Positions 16,846 through 27,092 of a stretch of 64,000 bases of DNA are shown here, piece by piece. The position numbers were made by a program, and so were the translations under genes. The stretch comes from Flavobacterium algicola (GTDB taxonomy: Bacteria > Bacteroidota > Bacteroidia > Flavobacteriales > Flavobacteriaceae), in assembly GCF_022399565.1 (NCBI RefSeq), contig NZ_JAJTUT010000001.1, positions 434,001 to 498,000 on the forward strand, written 5' to 3'. Positions within the stretch are counted from its first letter, which is position 1. Every line of letters begins with the position of its first letter. The notes under the pieces are model-generated. The model saw nothing but the letters and a program-made list of their open reading frames with translations, did not search any database and was not told where the DNA came from.

Positions 16846-19800
16846 TTATTCTTCTAATCGAATGTCTAATCCAAGACCTTTCAATTCATGCATCAATACA
16901 TTGAATGATTCAGGTAATCCTGGTTCTGGCATAGATTCACCTTTTACGATAGCTTCGTAAGTTTTAGCTCTACCAATAACATCATCAGATTTTACTGTTA
17001 AGATTTCACGAAGTGTACTAGAAGCTCCATAAGCCTCAAGTGCCCAAACCTCCATCTCTCCAAAACGTTGACCTCCAAATTGAGCTTTACCTCCAAGTGG
17101 TTGTTGTGTAATCAACGAGTATGGTCCGATAGAACGTGCGTGCATCTTATCATCAACCATATGTCCTAATTTCAACATATAGATCACACCAACAGTTGCT
17201 GCTTGATGGAAACGTTCTCCTGTACCACCATCATATAGATAAGTATGTCCAAAACGAGGGATTCCAGCTTCGTCAGTCAATTCATTAATTTGATCAAGTG
17301 AAGCACCATCAAAAATTGGAGTAGCGTATTTTCTACCTAAATTTTGACCAGCCCAACCTAAAACTGTTTCATAAATTTGACCAATGTTCATACGCGATGG
17401 TACCCCAAGTGGGTTCAACACGATATCAACTGGCGTTCCGTCTTCAAGGAAAGGCATATCTTCATGACGAACGATACGAGCAACAATACCTTTGTTACCG
17501 TGACGTCCAGCCATCTTATCCCCAACTTTCAACTTACGTTTTTTAGCGATATAAACTTTAGCCAATTTCAAGATTCCTGCTGGCAATTCATCTCCAACAG
17601 TAATAGTGAATTTTTCTCTTCTTAAAGCACCTTGTAAATCGTTCAACTTAATTTTATAGTTATGAATTAAATCATTAACCATTTTATTAGTTGCATCATC
17701 AGCTACCCATTGACCTTTGCTTAAGTGAGCAAAATCTTCAACAGCGTAAAGCATTTTTTGAGTATATTTTTTACCTTTTGGTAAAACTTCTTCACCCAAA
17801 TCATTCATCACACCTTGTGATGTTTTTCCGTTTACAATCAAGAAAAGTTTTTCGATTAACTTATCTTTAAGGTCCGAGAATTTAACTTCAAAGTCCATCT
17901 CAAGAGATCCCAAAGCATCTTTATCTTGAGTACGTTTACGTTTATCTTTTACCGCTCTTGCAAACAATTTTTTATCCAAAACTACACCGTGTAAAGAAGG
18001 AGAAGCTTTTAATGAAGCATCTTTTACATCACCTGCTTTATCCCCGAAGATTGCACGAAGCAATTTCTCTTCTGGAGTAGGATCTGATTCTCCTTTTGGA
18101 GTAATTTTTCCGATAAGAATATCACCAGGTTTAACCTCGGCTCCAATTCTAATCATACCGTTTTCATCTAAGTCTTTAGTAGCCTCTTCAGAAACGTTTG
18201 GAATATCATTCGTTAACTCTTCATTACCTAATTTTGTATCTCTTACTTCTAATGAGTAATCATCTACGTGAATAGAGGTAAAAATATCATCACGAACTAC
18301 TTTTTCAGAAATTACAATCGCATCCTCAAAGTTATAACCCTTCCATGGCATAAACGCTACTTTTAGGTTACGACCTAAAGCAAGTTCACCATTTTGAGTA
18401 GCATAACCTTCAGACAATACTTGACCAGGAATAACTCTGTCCCCTTTTCTTACGATAGGTTTCAAGTTAATACTAGTTCCTTGATTGGTTTTTCTAAATT
18501 TAATTAGATTATAAGTTTTATCATCAGAATCAAAACTAACCATTCTTTCTTCTTCAGAACGATCGTACTTAATTGTAATGATATTAGCATCAACATACTC
18601 TACAACTCCATGCCCTTCAGCATTGATTAATACTCTAGAGTCAGAAGCTACTTGACGCTCTAAACCAGTTCCAACAATAGGAGCTTCAGGACGAATTAAT
18701 GGTACGGCCTGACGCATCATGTTAGATCCCATCAAAGCTCTATTCGCATCATCATGTTCCAAGAAAGGAATCAAAGATGCAGAGATTGAAGCAATCTGGT
18801 TTGGTGCAACATCTGTATAATGAACTTCTGATGGAGTAATTACTGGGAAATCCCCTTCCTGACGTGCAATTACAAACTCAGAGGTCATTTTTCCAGAATC
18901 ATCCATTTCGATATTTGCTTGCGCAATCATCATACCTTCTTCTTCTTCAGCAGATAAGTAAATTGGAGTAGAAACTAAATCAACCACACCTTCAGTTACC
19001 TTACGGTAAGGTGTTTCGATGAATCCCATTCCGTTTACTTTAGCATAAACACCAAGAGATGAAATCAAACCAATGTTTGGACCCTCTGGCGTTTCAATAG
19101 GACATAAACGTCCGTAGTGCGTATAGTGAACATCTCGAACCTCAAATCCAGCTCTCTCTCTCGAAAGTCCACCTGGTCCTAGGGCTGATAATCTTCTCTT
19201 GTGCGTGATCTCAGCTAATGGATTCGTTTGATCCATAAATTGAGACAACTGGTTAGTACCAAAGAAAGAGTTGATCACCGATGATAATGTTTTAGCATTA
19301 ATCAAATCGATTGGTGTAAACACCTCGTTATCTCTAACGTTCATACGTTCTCTAATAGTTCTAGCCATACGAGCTAGACCAACACCGAATTGTTGCGACA
19401 ATTGTTCACCAACTGTTCTAACACGACGGTTTGATAAGTGGTCAATATCATCAATATCTGCTTTCGCGTTAATTAATTCAATTAAATACTTAACAATAGT
19501 TATGATATCTTCTTTGGTAAGCACTTGCTTTTCCATTGGGATATCTAACTGTAACTTTTTATTCATTCTATAACGACCTACTTCACCTAAGTTGTAACGT
19601 TGGTCAGAGAAGAACAATTTATCAATAATACCACGAGCAGTTTCTTCATCAGGCGGTTCTGCGTTACGCAATTGTCTGTAAATATGCTCAACAGCTTCTT
19701 TTTCAGAGTTTGTTGGATCTTTTTGTAACGTATTATGAATGATTGCATAATCAGCTTGATTAGCATCTTCCTTATGTAACAAAATAGATTTAACGTTAGA

Positions 19801-20658
19801 ATCAATGATTTCTTCAACATTATCTTTATCGATAATTGTATCACGATCAAGGATTATTTCGTTACGTTCGATAGAAACTACTTCACCAGTATCTTCATCA
19901 ACGAAATCTTCATGCCATGTATTTAATACACGAGCAGCTAATTTTCTACCGATATATTTTTTAAGTCCAGTTTTAGAAACTTTAATTTCTTCAGCAAGGT
20001 CAAAAATTTCAAGGATATCCTTATCTCTTTCGAAACCAATAGCACGGAATAAAGTTGTAACAGGTAACTTTTTCTTTCTGTCAATATAAGCATACATTAC
20101 GCTATTAATATCTGTAGAAAATTCAATCCAAGAACCCTTGAAAGGAATTACTCTAGCAGAGTATAATTTTGTTCCGTTAGCGTGAAAAGATTGACCAAAG
20201 AAAACCCCTGGTGATCTGTGCAACTGAGAAACAACAACACGTTCAGCACCATTTATAACAAATGTTCCGCTTGGCGTCATGTAAGGAATTGTACCAAGAT
20301 ATACATCTTGAACAATAGTTTCAAAGTCTTCGTGCTCTGGATCTGTACAATAAAGTTTTAATCTAGCTTTTAAAGGTACACTGTGTGTTAAACCTCTTTC
20401 GATACACTCTTGGATCGTGTAACGTGGTGGATCTACGAAGTAGTCTAGGAATTCCAATACAAAGTTATTTCTTGTATCTGTAATTGGGAAATTCTCCATG
20501 AAGGTATTATAAAGTCCTTCATTGCCTCTTTCATCTGATTTAGTTTCTAATTGAAAAAAATCTTGAAAAGATTTAACCTGAACATCTAGAAAATCTGGAT
20601 ATGCAGGAATATTTTTAGTAGAGGCAAAATTCAATCTTTCAGTCTGATTTGTAATCAT
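16846..20658 (-). CDS. rpoB: DNA-directed RNA polymerase subunit beta
   Basis: The second largest polymerase subunit is about 1270 residues, the usual Bacteroidota length. It starts at one of two adjacent ATGs ([12 protein letters not shown]), and I used the second. The rifampicin-pocket region is intact and wild-type-looking ([16 protein letters not shown], then [13 protein letters not shown]). The C-terminal [13 protein letters not shown] and EILTVKSDD are standard. It lies 269 bp after rplL in the direction of transcription; a hairpin in this gap may adjust polymerase-subunit expression relative to the ribosomal proteins. Confidence 0.98.
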   Translation of the reverse strand: MITNQTERLNFASTKNIPAYPDFLDVQVKSFQDFFQLETKSDERGNEGLYNTFMENFPITDTRNNFVLEFLDYFVDPPRYTIQECIERGLTHSVPLKARLKLYCTDPEHEDFETIVQDVYLGTIPYMTPSGTFVINGAERVVVSQLHRSPGVFFGQSFHANGTKLYSARVIPFKGSWIEFSTDINSVMYAYIDRKKKLPVTTLFRAIGFERDKDILEIFDLAEEIKVSKTGLKKYIGRKLAARVLNTWHEDFVDEDTGEVVSIERNEIILDRDTIIDKDNVEEIIDSNVKSILLHKEDANQADYAIIHNTLQKDPTNSEKEAVEHIYRQLRNAEPPDEETARGIIDKLFFSDQRYNLGEVGRYRMNKKLQLDIPMEKQVLTKEDIITIVKYLIELINAKADIDDIDHLSNRRVRTVGEQLSQQFGVGLARMARTIRERMNVRDNEVFTPIDLINAKTLSSVINSFFGTNQLSQFMDQTNPLAEITHKRRLSALGPGGLSRERAGFEVRDVHYTHYGRLCPIETPEGPNIGLISSLGVYAKVNGMGFIETPYRKVTEGVVDLVSTPIYLSAEEEEGMMIAQANIEMDDSGKMTSEFVIARQEGDFPVITPSEVHYTDVAPNQIASISASLIPFLEHDDANRALMGSNMMRQAVPLIRPEAPIVGTGLERQVASDSRVLINAEGHGVVEYVDANIITIKYDRSEEERMVSFDSDDKTYNLIKFRKTNQGTSINLKPIVRKGDRVIPGQVLSEGYATQNGELALGRNLKVAFMPWKGYNFEDAIVISEKVVRDDIFTSIHVDDYSLEVRDTKLGNEELTNDIPNVSEEATKDLDENGMIRIGAEVKPGDILIGKITPKGESDPTPEEKLLRAIFGDKAGDVKDASLKASPSLHGVVLDKKLFARAVKDKRKRTQDKDALGSLEMDFEVKFSDLKDKLIEKLFLIVNGKTSQGVMNDLGEEVLPKGKKYTQKMLYAVEDFAHLSKGQWVADDATNKMVNDLIHNYKIKLNDLQGALRREKFTITVGDELPAGILKLAKVYIAKKRKLKVGDKMAGRHGNKGIVARIVRHEDMPFLEDGTPVDIVLNPLGVPSRMNIGQIYETVLGWAGQNLGRKYATPIFDGASLDQINELTDEAGIPRFGHTYLYDGGTGERFHQAATVGVIYMLKLGHMVDDKMHARSIGPYSLITQQPLGGKAQFGGQRFGEMEVWALEAYGASSTLREILTVKSDDVIGRAKTYEAIVKGESMPEPGLPESFNVLMHELKGLGLDIRLEE

Positions 20659-20868
20659 CAATGGACAAAATTTTGATTATAAAAGTAATTTTTTTGCAAA
20701 GGTTATTTCACCTTTACTAAATTCTACAACCATTACATCTTTAAAAATCAATTTAGGATAACTACTTTCTTATTATCTGTTAACTTTTTTTCCTCGTAAT
20801 GGTGTAAAATATAAATTGCAAAAGTCGAAATAGAAAAGAATATTTTAGACTTTTGTTATACGAAAAAT

Positions 20869-20907
20869 GGTTTAGGTCTTTGAGTGTTAAAACCCAAGAC
20901 CTAAACC
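20869..20907 (-). terminator. Hairpin between rplL and rpoB (possible attenuator)
   Basis: A 12-bp stem GGTTTAGGTCTT/AAGACCTAAACC with a 15-base loop is followed by ATTTTTCG on the minus strand. In the position where rplL-rpoB attenuators are found in other bacteria, it may let only part of transcription reach rpoB. Confidence 0.6.
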
Positions 20908-20929
20908 TTATTCTTTAAACTAAGTTAAA

Positions 20930-21298
20930 CTATTTAAGTTCAACTACAGCTCCAGCTTCTTCTAATGATTTTTTAAGACCTTCAGCCTCTTCTTTAGAAA
21001 CACCTTCTTTAACATTAGATGGTGCGCTATCAACTACATCTTTAGCTTCTTTCAAACCTAAACCTGTAAGTTCTTTTACCATTTTCACAACTGCTAATTT
21101 AGAAGCACCAGCTTCTTTCAATACAACTGTAAATTCAGTTTGAGCTTCTTCAGCAGCTTCTCCACCACCTGCAGAAACTACTACAGCTGCAGCAGCTGGT
21201 TCGATTCCGTACTCATCTTTTAATATTGTTGCTAATTCGTTAACTTCTTTAACAGTTAAGTTAACTAATTGTTCTGCGAATTGTTTCAAATCTGCCAT
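20930..21298 (-). CDS. rplL: 50S ribosomal protein L7/L12
   Basis: L7/L12 forms the flexible stalk that recruits translation GTPases. The 122-residue protein has an N-terminal dimerisation helix pair ([19 protein letters not shown]) and an Ala-rich hinge around residues 35-52. The C-terminal domain has [18 protein letters not shown] and the [15 protein letters not shown] block that contacts elongation factors. It follows rplJ by 91 bp, as in nearly all bacteria. Confidence 0.97.
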   Translation of the reverse strand: MADLKQFAEQLVNLTVKEVNELATILKDEYGIEPAAAAVVVSAGGGEAAEEAQTEFTVVLKEAGASKLAVVKMVKELTGLGLKEAKDVVDSAPSNVKEGVSKEEAEGLKKSLEEAGAVVELK

Positions 21299-21389
21299 TT
21301 TTTCTATCGTTTTAAAATGATTTGTAAAATTATATTTTGTTTATTGTGCGCTTATTTAATAATATAAATAGAGGTAATCTCTACAAATA

Positions 21390-21908
21390 TTAAGCTTCCT
21401 CAGCTTGAACTTCTTCAGCTTGCTCTTCTCCAGCGAATTTGTTTTGAAGGGCAGCGATAACTCTTTGAGCTGGTGATTGAAGTAATCCAATAAGTTCTCC
21501 AAGTAATTCTTCTTTAGATTTAATTGTAGCCAACATATCAAGTTGGTCATCTCCAATGTAAACTTCAGAATTCACATAAGCTCCTTTTAAAACTGGCTTA
21601 GATGATTTTTTACGGAAATCCTTAATGATTTTACCTGGAGCATTAGCTACATCTGAAATAAAGATAGCTGAATTTCCAACCAATACAGAAGGTAATTCAC
21701 CATAACTATTTTCAGAAGTTTCCATTGCTTTTGCAAGTAATGTATTTTTTACAACTTCTAATTTAATACCTGCTTTATAACAAGCTCTTCTCAAGTTTGA
21801 AGTAGTTTCTGCATTTAATCCAGAAATATCTGCTACATAAACAATATTTGTACCAGCTAACTGTGCAGTTAATTCTTCAATCGCGATTGATTTTTCTTCT
21901 CTAGTCAT
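21390..21908 (-). CDS. rplJ: 50S ribosomal protein L10
   Basis: L10 anchors the L7/L12 stalk to 23S rRNA and, in many bacteria, represses its own mRNA. The 172-residue length is normal. The N-terminal rRNA-binding part has the NIVYVADISGLNAET and LRRACYKAGIKLEVVKNTL blocks. The C-terminal helical tail (LLGLLQSPAQRVIAAL, then acidic EEQAEEVQAEEA) binds L7/L12 dimers. It lies 22 bp after rplA in the ribosomal-protein unit. Confidence 0.97.
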   Translation of the reverse strand: MTREEKSIAIEELTAQLAGTNIVYVADISGLNAETTSNLRRACYKAGIKLEVVKNTLLAKAMETSENSYGELPSVLVGNSAIFISDVANAPGKIIKDFRKKSSKPVLKGAYVNSEVYIGDDQLDMLATIKSKEELLGELIGLLQSPAQRVIAALQNKFAGEEQAEEVQAEEA

Positions 21909-21930
21909 ACTAAAAATTATTAACTACCAA

Positions 21931-22620
21931 TTATACTGCTTTAGGATCCAACGCAATTGCTGGACTCATAGTGCTTGTAAGGTGAATACCTTTAATGTAG
22001 GTACCTTTAGCAGCAGTTGGTTTAAGTTTGATTAATGTTTGAATAATTTCGTGTGCATTGTCATAAATTTGCTCAGCTCCAAAAGAAACTTTACCAATTC
22101 CTGCATGTACGATTCCAGTTTTATCAACTTTAAAGTCGATTTTACCAGCTTTTACCTCTGCAACAGCTTTAGCAACATCCATAGTTACCGTACCTGTTTT
22201 AGGGTTAGGCATTAAACCTCTAGGTCCTAATATACGACCTAATGGACCTAATTTACCCATAACAGCTGGCATAGTGATGATAACATCAACATCTGTCCAA
22301 CCGTCTTTAATTTTTTGTAGGTATTCGTCTAATCCAACGAAATCAGCACCAGCTTCTTTAGCTTCTGCTTCTTTATCTGGAGTAACCAATGCTAATACTT
22401 TAACATCTTTACCAGTACCGTGAGGTAAAGTAACTACACCTCTAACCATTTGATTCGCTTTTCTTGGATCTACACCCAATCTGATTGCGATATCAACAGA
22501 CTCATCAAATTTTGCAGACGCAAGATCTTTAATTAATGCAGATGCATCTTTTAAAGAATATAACTTGTTCTTTTCAATTTTTGAAGCAGCCTCTTTTTGC
22601 TTTTTTGTCAATTTTGCCAT
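21931..22620 (-). CDS. rplA: 50S ribosomal protein L1
   Basis: L1 forms the mobile stalk at the E site and can repress its own operon. The 229-residue protein shows family blocks [32 protein letters not shown] and [16 protein letters not shown], and ends with [17 protein letters not shown]. It starts with an ATG 13 bp after rplK, so the two are almost certainly co-translated. Confidence 0.98.
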   Translation of the reverse strand: MAKLTKKQKEAASKIEKNKLYSLKDASALIKDLASAKFDESVDIAIRLGVDPRKANQMVRGVVTLPHGTGKDVKVLALVTPDKEAEAKEAGADFVGLDEYLQKIKDGWTDVDVIITMPAVMGKLGPLGRILGPRGLMPNPKTGTVTMDVAKAVAEVKAGKIDFKVDKTGIVHAGIGKVSFGAEQIYDNAHEIIQTLIKLKPTAAKGTYIKGIHLTSTMSPAIALDPKAV

Positions 22621-22633
22621 GTCTTTCTCTTAA

Positions 22634-23071
22634 TTAAAAAGGAGCGTCTCCTGATACAGTTATACCCATAGATCTAGCTGTTCCAGCAATCATACTCATT
22701 GCAGACTCAGCAGTAAATGCATTTAAGTCTTGCATCTTGTCTTCAGCAATAGCTCTAATTTGTTCCCAAGTAACACTAGCTACCTTTTTACGATTAGGCT
22801 CACCTGAACCAGATTTTAGCTTTGCAGCTTCCAATAATTGAACTGCTGCAGGAGGAGTCTTAACGACAAAATCAAATGATTTGTCTTTATACACAGTAAT
22901 TTGTACTGGGCATATTTTGCCGGGTTTATCTTGTGTTCTAGCATTGAACTGCTTACAGAACTCCATGATGTTTACCCCAGCAGCTCCTAAAGCAGGTCCA
23001 ACCGGTGGCGACGGATTCGCAGCACCTCCCTTAACTTGTAGTTTAACTACCTTACTAATTTCTTTAGCCAT
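22634..23071 (-). CDS. rplK: 50S ribosomal protein L11
   Basis: L11 binds the GTPase-associated centre of 23S rRNA. The start is ATG 23069-23071 ([20 protein letters not shown]), giving 145 residues; six further upstream codons are open but not family-like. Diagnostic blocks are [19 protein letters not shown], the [10 protein letters not shown] region, and [10 protein letters not shown] near the C-terminus. It lies 65 bp after nusG, the first ribosomal protein of the unit. Confidence 0.97.
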   Translation of the reverse strand: MAKEISKVVKLQVKGGAANPSPPVGPALGAAGVNIMEFCKQFNARTQDKPGKICPVQITVYKDKSFDFVVKTPPAAVQLLEAAKLKSGSGEPNRKKVASVTWEQIRAIAEDKMQDLNAFTAESAMSMIAGTARSMGITVSGDAPF

Positions 23072-23136
23072 TTTTTTTAATTTTAACACAACAATTATAG
23101 AAGCAATTGCTATGATTTATTATAGTGTAACAAAGA

Positions 23137-23688
23137 TTATACTTTTTCAACTTGCATAAAACTTAATTCTAACGGAGTCTTTCTTCCGAAAATCTTAACC
23201 ATTACTTCAAGTTTACGCTTTTCATCATTAATTTTTTCAACAGTACCGTTGAAACCATTAAAAGGACCATCAATAACTTTGATAGTTTCACCAAGTGTGA
23301 ATGGTATTGCATGATTATCAGTATTCACCGCTAATTCATCTACCTTACCTAACATTCTATTAACTTCAGACATTCTTAATGGAACAGGTTCTCCTCCTTT
23401 AGTTTCACCTAAAAAACCAATAACCGAAGTAATTGATTTAATAATATGAGGAACTTCACCAACTAAATTAGCCTCCATCATTACATAACCAGGAAAATAA
23501 ACTTTCTCCTTAATTAACTTCTTCCCGTCTTTTACCGTAACTACCTTCTCAGTAGGAACAAGAACTTGAGACACAAAATCTTCCATCCCTAATCTAGAGA
23601 TTTCAGTTTCGATATAAGCTTTCACTTTATTCTCTTGCCCACTTACCGCTCTAACGACATACCATTTTTTTAAATTATTCTCTGCCAT
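23137..23688 (-). CDS. nusG: Transcription termination/antitermination factor NusG
   Basis: NusG binds RNA polymerase and links it to the ribosome or Rho. The 183-residue protein has an N-terminal NGN domain (KWYVVRAVSGQENKVKAYIE, then FPGYVMMEANL). The C-terminal KOW domain has VIDGPFNGFNGTVEKINDEK and KLEVMVKIFGRKTPLEL. It starts 8 bp after secE, the standard secE-nusG pair upstream of rplK. Confidence 0.97.
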   Translation of the reverse strand: MAENNLKKWYVVRAVSGQENKVKAYIETEISRLGMEDFVSQVLVPTEKVVTVKDGKKLIKEKVYFPGYVMMEANLVGEVPHIIKSITSVIGFLGETKGGEPVPLRMSEVNRMLGKVDELAVNTDNHAIPFTLGETIKVIDGPFNGFNGTVEKINDEKRKLEVMVKIFGRKTPLELSFMQVEKV

Positions 23689-23696
23689 GTCAATTA

Positions 23697-23894
23697 TTAA
23701 GCTTTAATCCAGTTAAAAAATCCTGCTAATGCTTTTGCAAAAACTTCATCTACTCCCCATGTTGCCAAAGCAAACAATACTGAAAAAACAGCCACAACTA
23801 TAGTTAGTCGCTGCACCTCAGCCCATTCTGGCCAAGTTACATTTGATTTTAATTCTTCAAATGCTTCTGAAATATAATTACCAATTTTTGCCAT
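23697..23894 (-). CDS. secE: Preprotein translocase subunit SecE
   Basis: SecE is the small essential clamp of the SecYEG protein-export channel. The 65-residue single-spanning form has the amphipathic helix YISEAFEELKSNVTWPEW, containing the conserved VTWP, and one membrane helix (about residues 31-48). It lies directly after trnW and 8 bp before nusG. Confidence 0.95.
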   Translation of the reverse strand: MAKIGNYISEAFEELKSNVTWPEWAEVQRLTIVVAVFSVLFALATWGVDEVFAKALAGFFNWIKA

Positions 23895-23914
23895 TAGATC
23901 TAATTTTTTTATTG

Positions 23915-23985
23915 CACGGGCGGAGGGATTCGAACCCCCATCAACGGTTTTGGAGACCGCTATTCTACCCTTGAACTACGCCCGT
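23915..23985 (-). tRNA. trnW: tRNA-Trp (CCA anticodon)
   Basis: The minus strand folds into a cloverleaf with acceptor stem ACGGGCG/CGCCCGT, anticodon loop CTCCAAA and T-loop GGTTCGAATCC. The CCA end is not encoded. Its place between tuf and secE is conserved in bacteria. Confidence 0.95.
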
Positions 23986-23991
23986 AAATTA

Positions 23992-24019
23992 ACCAGCAAC
24001 TACATAAGAAGTTGCTGGT
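23992..24019 (-). terminator. Hairpin after tuf, before trnW
   Basis: A perfect 10-bp stem ACCAGCAACT/AGTTGCTGGT with an 8-base loop lies between the tuf stop and trnW. It lacks a long T-run and is probably an RNA-processing or partial termination site. Confidence 0.55.
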
Positions 24020-24037
24020 CATATAATTTAATTTGAA

Positions 24038-25225
24038 TTATGCTACAATCTCAGTTACCTGACCTGCACCTACAGTTCTACCACCTTCACGGATAGCGAA
24101 ACGTAATCCAACATTCATTGCGATTGGGCTTAACAAAGCAACATTGATTGTTAAGTTATCTCCTGGCATTACCATCTCTACACCTTCTGGTAAAGTAATA
24201 ACTCCTGTTACGTCAGTTGTACGTACGTAGAACTGTGGACGGTAGTTATTGTGGAATGGAGTATGACGTCCACCTTCTTCTTTTTTCAAGATATAAACCT
24301 CAGCTTTGAAAGTGTTGTGTGGTTTTACTGAACCTGGCTTAATAATAACCATACCTCTTTTGATATCAGCTTTATCAATACCTCTCAACAATAAACCTAC
24401 GTTATCTCCAGCTTCACCTCTATCAAGGATTTTACGGAACATCTCAACTCCTGTAATAGTAGAAGTTAATTTTTCAGCTCCCATACCAATGATTTCAACT
24501 GGATCTCCTGTATTAGCAATACCTGTTTCGATACGACCTGTAGCAACAGTTCCACGACCAGTAATTGTAAATGAATCCTCAACTGGCATCAAGAAAGGTT
24601 TGTCAGTATCACGTACTGGCTCTTCAATCCATGCATCAACTGCAGCCATCAATTCAAGAATTTTTGGTACCCATGCAGCGTCATTATTCAATCCACCTAA
24701 AGCAGACCCTTGAATAACTGGACAGTTGTCACCATCATATTCGTAGAAAGACAATAAGTCTCTGATTTCCATTTCAACAAGTTCCAATAATTCCTCATCA
24801 TCAACCATATCCACTTTATTCATGAATACAACCATTCTAGGAATACCTACTTGACGACCTAATAGGATATGCTCACGAGTTTGTGGCATTGGTCCATCAG
24901 TTGCAGCAACTACAAGGATAGCACCATCCATTTGAGCAGCACCTGTAACCATGTTTTTTACGTAATCCGCGTGACCAGGACAGTCAACGTGAGCGTAGTG
25001 ACGGTTAGCAGTTTCATACTCTACGTGAGATGTATTAATTGTAATACCTCTTTCTTTTTCTTCAGGAGCATTATCAATTTGATCAAAAGATTTCGCTTGA
25101 CAGTAACCAGCATCAGATAACACTTTAGTTATTGCAGCAGTTAATGTAGTTTTTCCGTGATCTACGTGTCCGATTGTACCAATATTTAAGTGTGGTTTCG
25201 AACGGTTAAAGGTTTCTTTTGCCAT
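24038..25225 (-). CDS. tuf: Translation elongation factor Tu
   Basis: EF-Tu delivers aminoacyl-tRNA to the ribosome. The 395-residue sequence has G1 [10 protein letters not shown]3 DCPGH, G4 NKVD and the switch [15 protein letters not shown]. Domain II and III blocks are intact ([37 protein letters not shown]). It is preceded by three tRNA genes and followed by trnW-secE-nusG, the typical Bacteroidota layout. Confidence 0.98.
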   Translation of the reverse strand: MAKETFNRSKPHLNIGTIGHVDHGKTTLTAAITKVLSDAGYCQAKSFDQIDNAPEEKERGITINTSHVEYETANRHYAHVDCPGHADYVKNMVTGAAQMDGAILVVAATDGPMPQTREHILLGRQVGIPRMVVFMNKVDMVDDEELLELVEMEIRDLLSFYEYDGDNCPVIQGSALGGLNNDAAWVPKILELMAAVDAWIEEPVRDTDKPFLMPVEDSFTITGRGTVATGRIETGIANTGDPVEIIGMGAEKLTSTITGVEMFRKILDRGEAGDNVGLLLRGIDKADIKRGMVIIKPGSVKPHNTFKAEVYILKKEEGGRHTPFHNNYRPQFYVRTTDVTGVITLPEGVEMVMPGDNLTINVALLSPIAMNVGLRFAIREGGRTVGAGQVTEIVA

Positions 25226-25279
25226 TTTACTTAGATTTTAATCTTTATTAATTTATTAGTGTTCAAAATTTTTTAGTTG

Positions 25280-25351
25280 AGCCAATGTCGGGAATTGAAC
25301 CCGAGACCTCTTCCTTACCAAGGAAGCACTCTACCCCTGAGCTACACCGGC
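25280..25351 (-). tRNA. trnT: tRNA-Thr (GGT anticodon)
   Basis: The minus-strand cloverleaf has acceptor GCCGGTG with two G-T pairs in the 3' strand CATTGGC. The anticodon stem-loop is CTTCC-TTGGTAA-GGAAG and the T-arm is CTCGGGTTCAATTCCCGA. It is the tRNA nearest tuf. Confidence 0.95.
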
Positions 25352-25419
25352 TTTTGTGAGTTCAGAAGTTAGAATTATAATTTAGAAATTCTAAATTCAT
25401 TTTCCTAATTTCTTTTTTG

Positions 25420-25500
25420 TGGGGAGAGCAGGATTCGAACCTGCGAAGTTCACACAGCAGATTTACAGTCTGCCCTCGTTGGCCGCTTGAGTATCTCCCC
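25420..25500 (-). tRNA. trnY: tRNA-Tyr (GTA anticodon)
   Basis: The type II tRNA has a long variable arm. The acceptor is GGGGAGA/TCTCCCC, the anticodon stem-loop is CAGAC-TGTAAAT-CTG and the T-arm is GCAGGTTCGAATCCTGC. The discriminator base is A. Confidence 0.95.
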
Positions 25501-25546
25501 TCTTTTTTATCTTATTACAATCTTTCAAAAACCTCAGTTTCAGTAG

Positions 25547-25620
25547 AGCCGGCGGAGGGACTCGAACCCACGACCTGCTGATTACAAATCAGCTGCTCTA
25601 GCCAACTGAGCTACGCTGGC
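25547..25620 (-). tRNA. trnT: tRNA-Thr (TGT anticodon) with an acceptor-stem mismatch
   Basis: The cloverleaf has anticodon stem-loop CTGAT-TTGTAAT-CAG and T-arm GTGGGTTCGAGTCCC. The acceptor strands are GCCAGCG and CGCCGGC, which leaves an A-C mismatch at the fourth pair; a T there would restore the helix. It is first in the trnT-trnY-trnT-tuf unit. Confidence 0.92.
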
Positions 25621-25625
25621 AATTC

Positions 25626-25655
25626 AATAAAAAAGTCCGCTATTTCTAACGGACT
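25626..25655 (-). terminator. Terminator after hpf
   Basis: On the minus strand AGTCCG-loop-CGGACT is followed by TTTTTTATTG. It ends the xerC-hpf transcript and lies next to the downstream tRNA-tuf promoter. Confidence 0.7.
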
Positions 25656-25656
25656 G

Positions 25657-25685
25657 CAAATGTATAGATTTTATCTCTGAATCAA
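25657..25685 (-). promoter_or_regulatory. Promoter of the trnT-trnY-trnT-tuf unit
   Basis: On the minus strand TTG (25685-25683), an 18-nt spacer and TACATTTG (25664-25657) form a complete Bacteroidota sigma-A promoter. The predicted start site falls inside the hpf terminator hairpin, about 30 bp before the first tRNA. Confidence 0.65.
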
Positions 25686-25710
25686 AACATTTTTTTGAAA
25701 TATTTTCAAA

Positions 25711-26013
25711 TTATGTGTGTGTTCTTGTTTTTTGCTTCCTTTTTACCAGCAAACGCTCGATAGAATCAGACGATAGTTCCACCGCTTCCTCAAAAGTCTT
25801 ACATTGTTTTTTGACCAAAAAATCATTTCCAGGAACATTTATCTTGACCTCGACAATTTTATTCTCTTTTCCGCTCGTATTAACCACCTTCAAATACACA
25901 TCAGAAGAAACTACTTTATCGTAGTACTTCTCCAGCTTGTTCATTCGCTCTTGAACAAAATTAACTAATTTTCCATCAACATTAAAGTTAACCGCATGAA
26001 TACTTACCTTCAT
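25711..26013 (-). CDS. hpf: Short-form ribosome hibernation-promoting factor (HPF/RaiA family)
   Basis: The 100-residue protein starts at ATG 26011-26013 (MKVSIHAVNFNVDGKLVNFV). It binds in the 30S decoding region and stabilises idle ribosomes during slow growth. The beta-alpha-beta-beta-beta-alpha fold is visible, with the conserved basic C-terminus (SSDSIERLLVKRKQKTR). It lacks the long C-terminal dimerisation domain of long-form HPF. It is 36 bp downstream of xerC and probably shares its transcript. This xerC-hpf pairing is common in Bacteroidota. Confidence 0.92.
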   Translation of the reverse strand: MKVSIHAVNFNVDGKLVNFVQERMNKLEKYYDKVVSSDVYLKVVNTSGKENKIVEVKINVPGNDFLVKKQCKTFEEAVELSSDSIERLLVKRKQKTRTHT

Positions 26014-26049
26014 AATCAATACCTATTTAATAGTTAAACTTACAAATTG

Positions 26050-26937
26050 CTACTTATTTCTAGGATGCGACTTTTGATACACTTTTTTCAACTCAGCCAA
26101 ACTACTGTGTGTGTAAATTTGTGTGGACGCTAAACTAGAATGCCCTAACAATTCCTTTACCGAATTTAAATCTGCCCCATTGTTTAATAAATGTGTCGCA
26201 AATGTATGCCTTAGCACATGCGGACTCTTTTTAACTTTTTCTGAAGCTTGACTAAAATACAAATTTACCAGTCGATACACAAGAGAATTATTTAACTTCT
26301 TGCCTTTTTTTGTTAAAAAAAAATATTCTTCATCAATAACTTCCTGCAAAGAATCTCTCTCCTCAATATAACTAACCAACGATTCTTTAATCCCAGGTAT
26401 TATCGGAATTAAACGCTCTTTATTGCGCTTTCCTAGCACCTTAAAAGTATTGTTATTCAAATCAACATCATGAAGCTTCAATTGAATTAATTCTGCCCTA
26501 CGCATTCCAGTAGCATAAAACACCTCAACTATAATATGATCTCTAATCATCTCAAAACCCTCCATCACAGGATCTAGAGCTAAATGCATTTCTTTCTCTG
26601 AAAATGGTATCTGCAAAGTTCTAGATGCTTTCAACGACTTATGCTTCAACATAGGACTTAGTTCTATCTGTTTTGTCTTAAGTAAGAATTTATAGAAAGC
26701 TTTCAGAGAAGCCAACTTCCTATTTATGGTTACGACAGAAAAACCTTCATCAACTAAAAAAACAATCCAACTTCGAATCTGACTGTAATTAACTCCCTCA
26801 ATGGATTCCTGCGCAAAATTTAATTCATTAAAACTATGAAAACTTTGCAAATCATTTTCATAAGCAATCAATGTATGCAAGGAATAATTTTTCTCCTTCT
26901 TTAAATATTCCTTAAACGCTTCAACAATTGTATCCAT
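26050..26937 (-). CDS. xerC: Tyrosine recombinase XerC-like
   Basis: The 295-residue protein from ATG 26935-26937 (MDTIVEAFKEYLKKEKN) has an N-terminal SAM-like core-binding domain (residues about 1-85). The catalytic domain carries ATGMRRAEL (Arg), a Lys in the beta-hairpin KVLGKRNKER, HVLRHTFATHLL (H-x-x-R), GHSSLASTQIYTH (His, then the Tyr nucleophile). It resolves chromosome dimers at dif together with XerD in the usual model. It sits in a housekeeping context (rpsU, hpf, tuf) and is not linked to the cassette array 20 kb away. Confidence 0.92.
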   Translation of the reverse strand: MDTIVEAFKEYLKKEKNYSLHTLIAYENDLQSFHSFNELNFAQESIEGVNYSQIRSWIVFLVDEGFSVVTINRKLASLKAFYKFLLKTKQIELSPMLKHKSLKASRTLQIPFSEKEMHLALDPVMEGFEMIRDHIIVEVFYATGMRRAELIQLKLHDVDLNNNTFKVLGKRNKERLIPIIPGIKESLVSYIEERDSLQEVIDEEYFFLTKKGKKLNNSLVYRLVNLYFSQASEKVKKSPHVLRHTFATHLLNNGADLNSVKELLGHSSLASTQIYTHSSLAELKKVYQKSHPRNK

Positions 26938-27033
26938 AAAAAAAACCATTAATACTCAAAGTTACTAAACTTTAAGGATTAACGGCGACATAATTTAAAC
27001 ATCCTCTTTAACCTGTTGTACTGCAAACAAAAA

Positions 27034-27068
27034 AAATAGCATTGAAGTTTTTAACTTCAATGCTATTT
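27034..27068 (-). terminator. Terminator after rpsU
   Basis: A near-perfect stem AAATAGCATTGAAGTT/AACTTCAATGCTATTT is followed by a long T-run on the minus strand. It separates rpsU from xerC. Confidence 0.85.
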
Positions 27069-27092
27069 CTATTTATTTCTATCAAGAAACTA

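Noticed and set aside
24306..24713. Antisense open frame within tuf and similar long frames opposite rpoC, rpoB and the T9SS gene
   Set aside because: These are shadows of highly biased coding sequence; they have no family features and overlap essential genes completely.
26050..26937. The tyrosine recombinase as the integrase of the cassette array
   Set aside because: It sits with hpf, rpsU and tuf in a conserved housekeeping order and is 20 kb away. Its sequence looks like XerC, without a visible integron-integrase-specific insertion.
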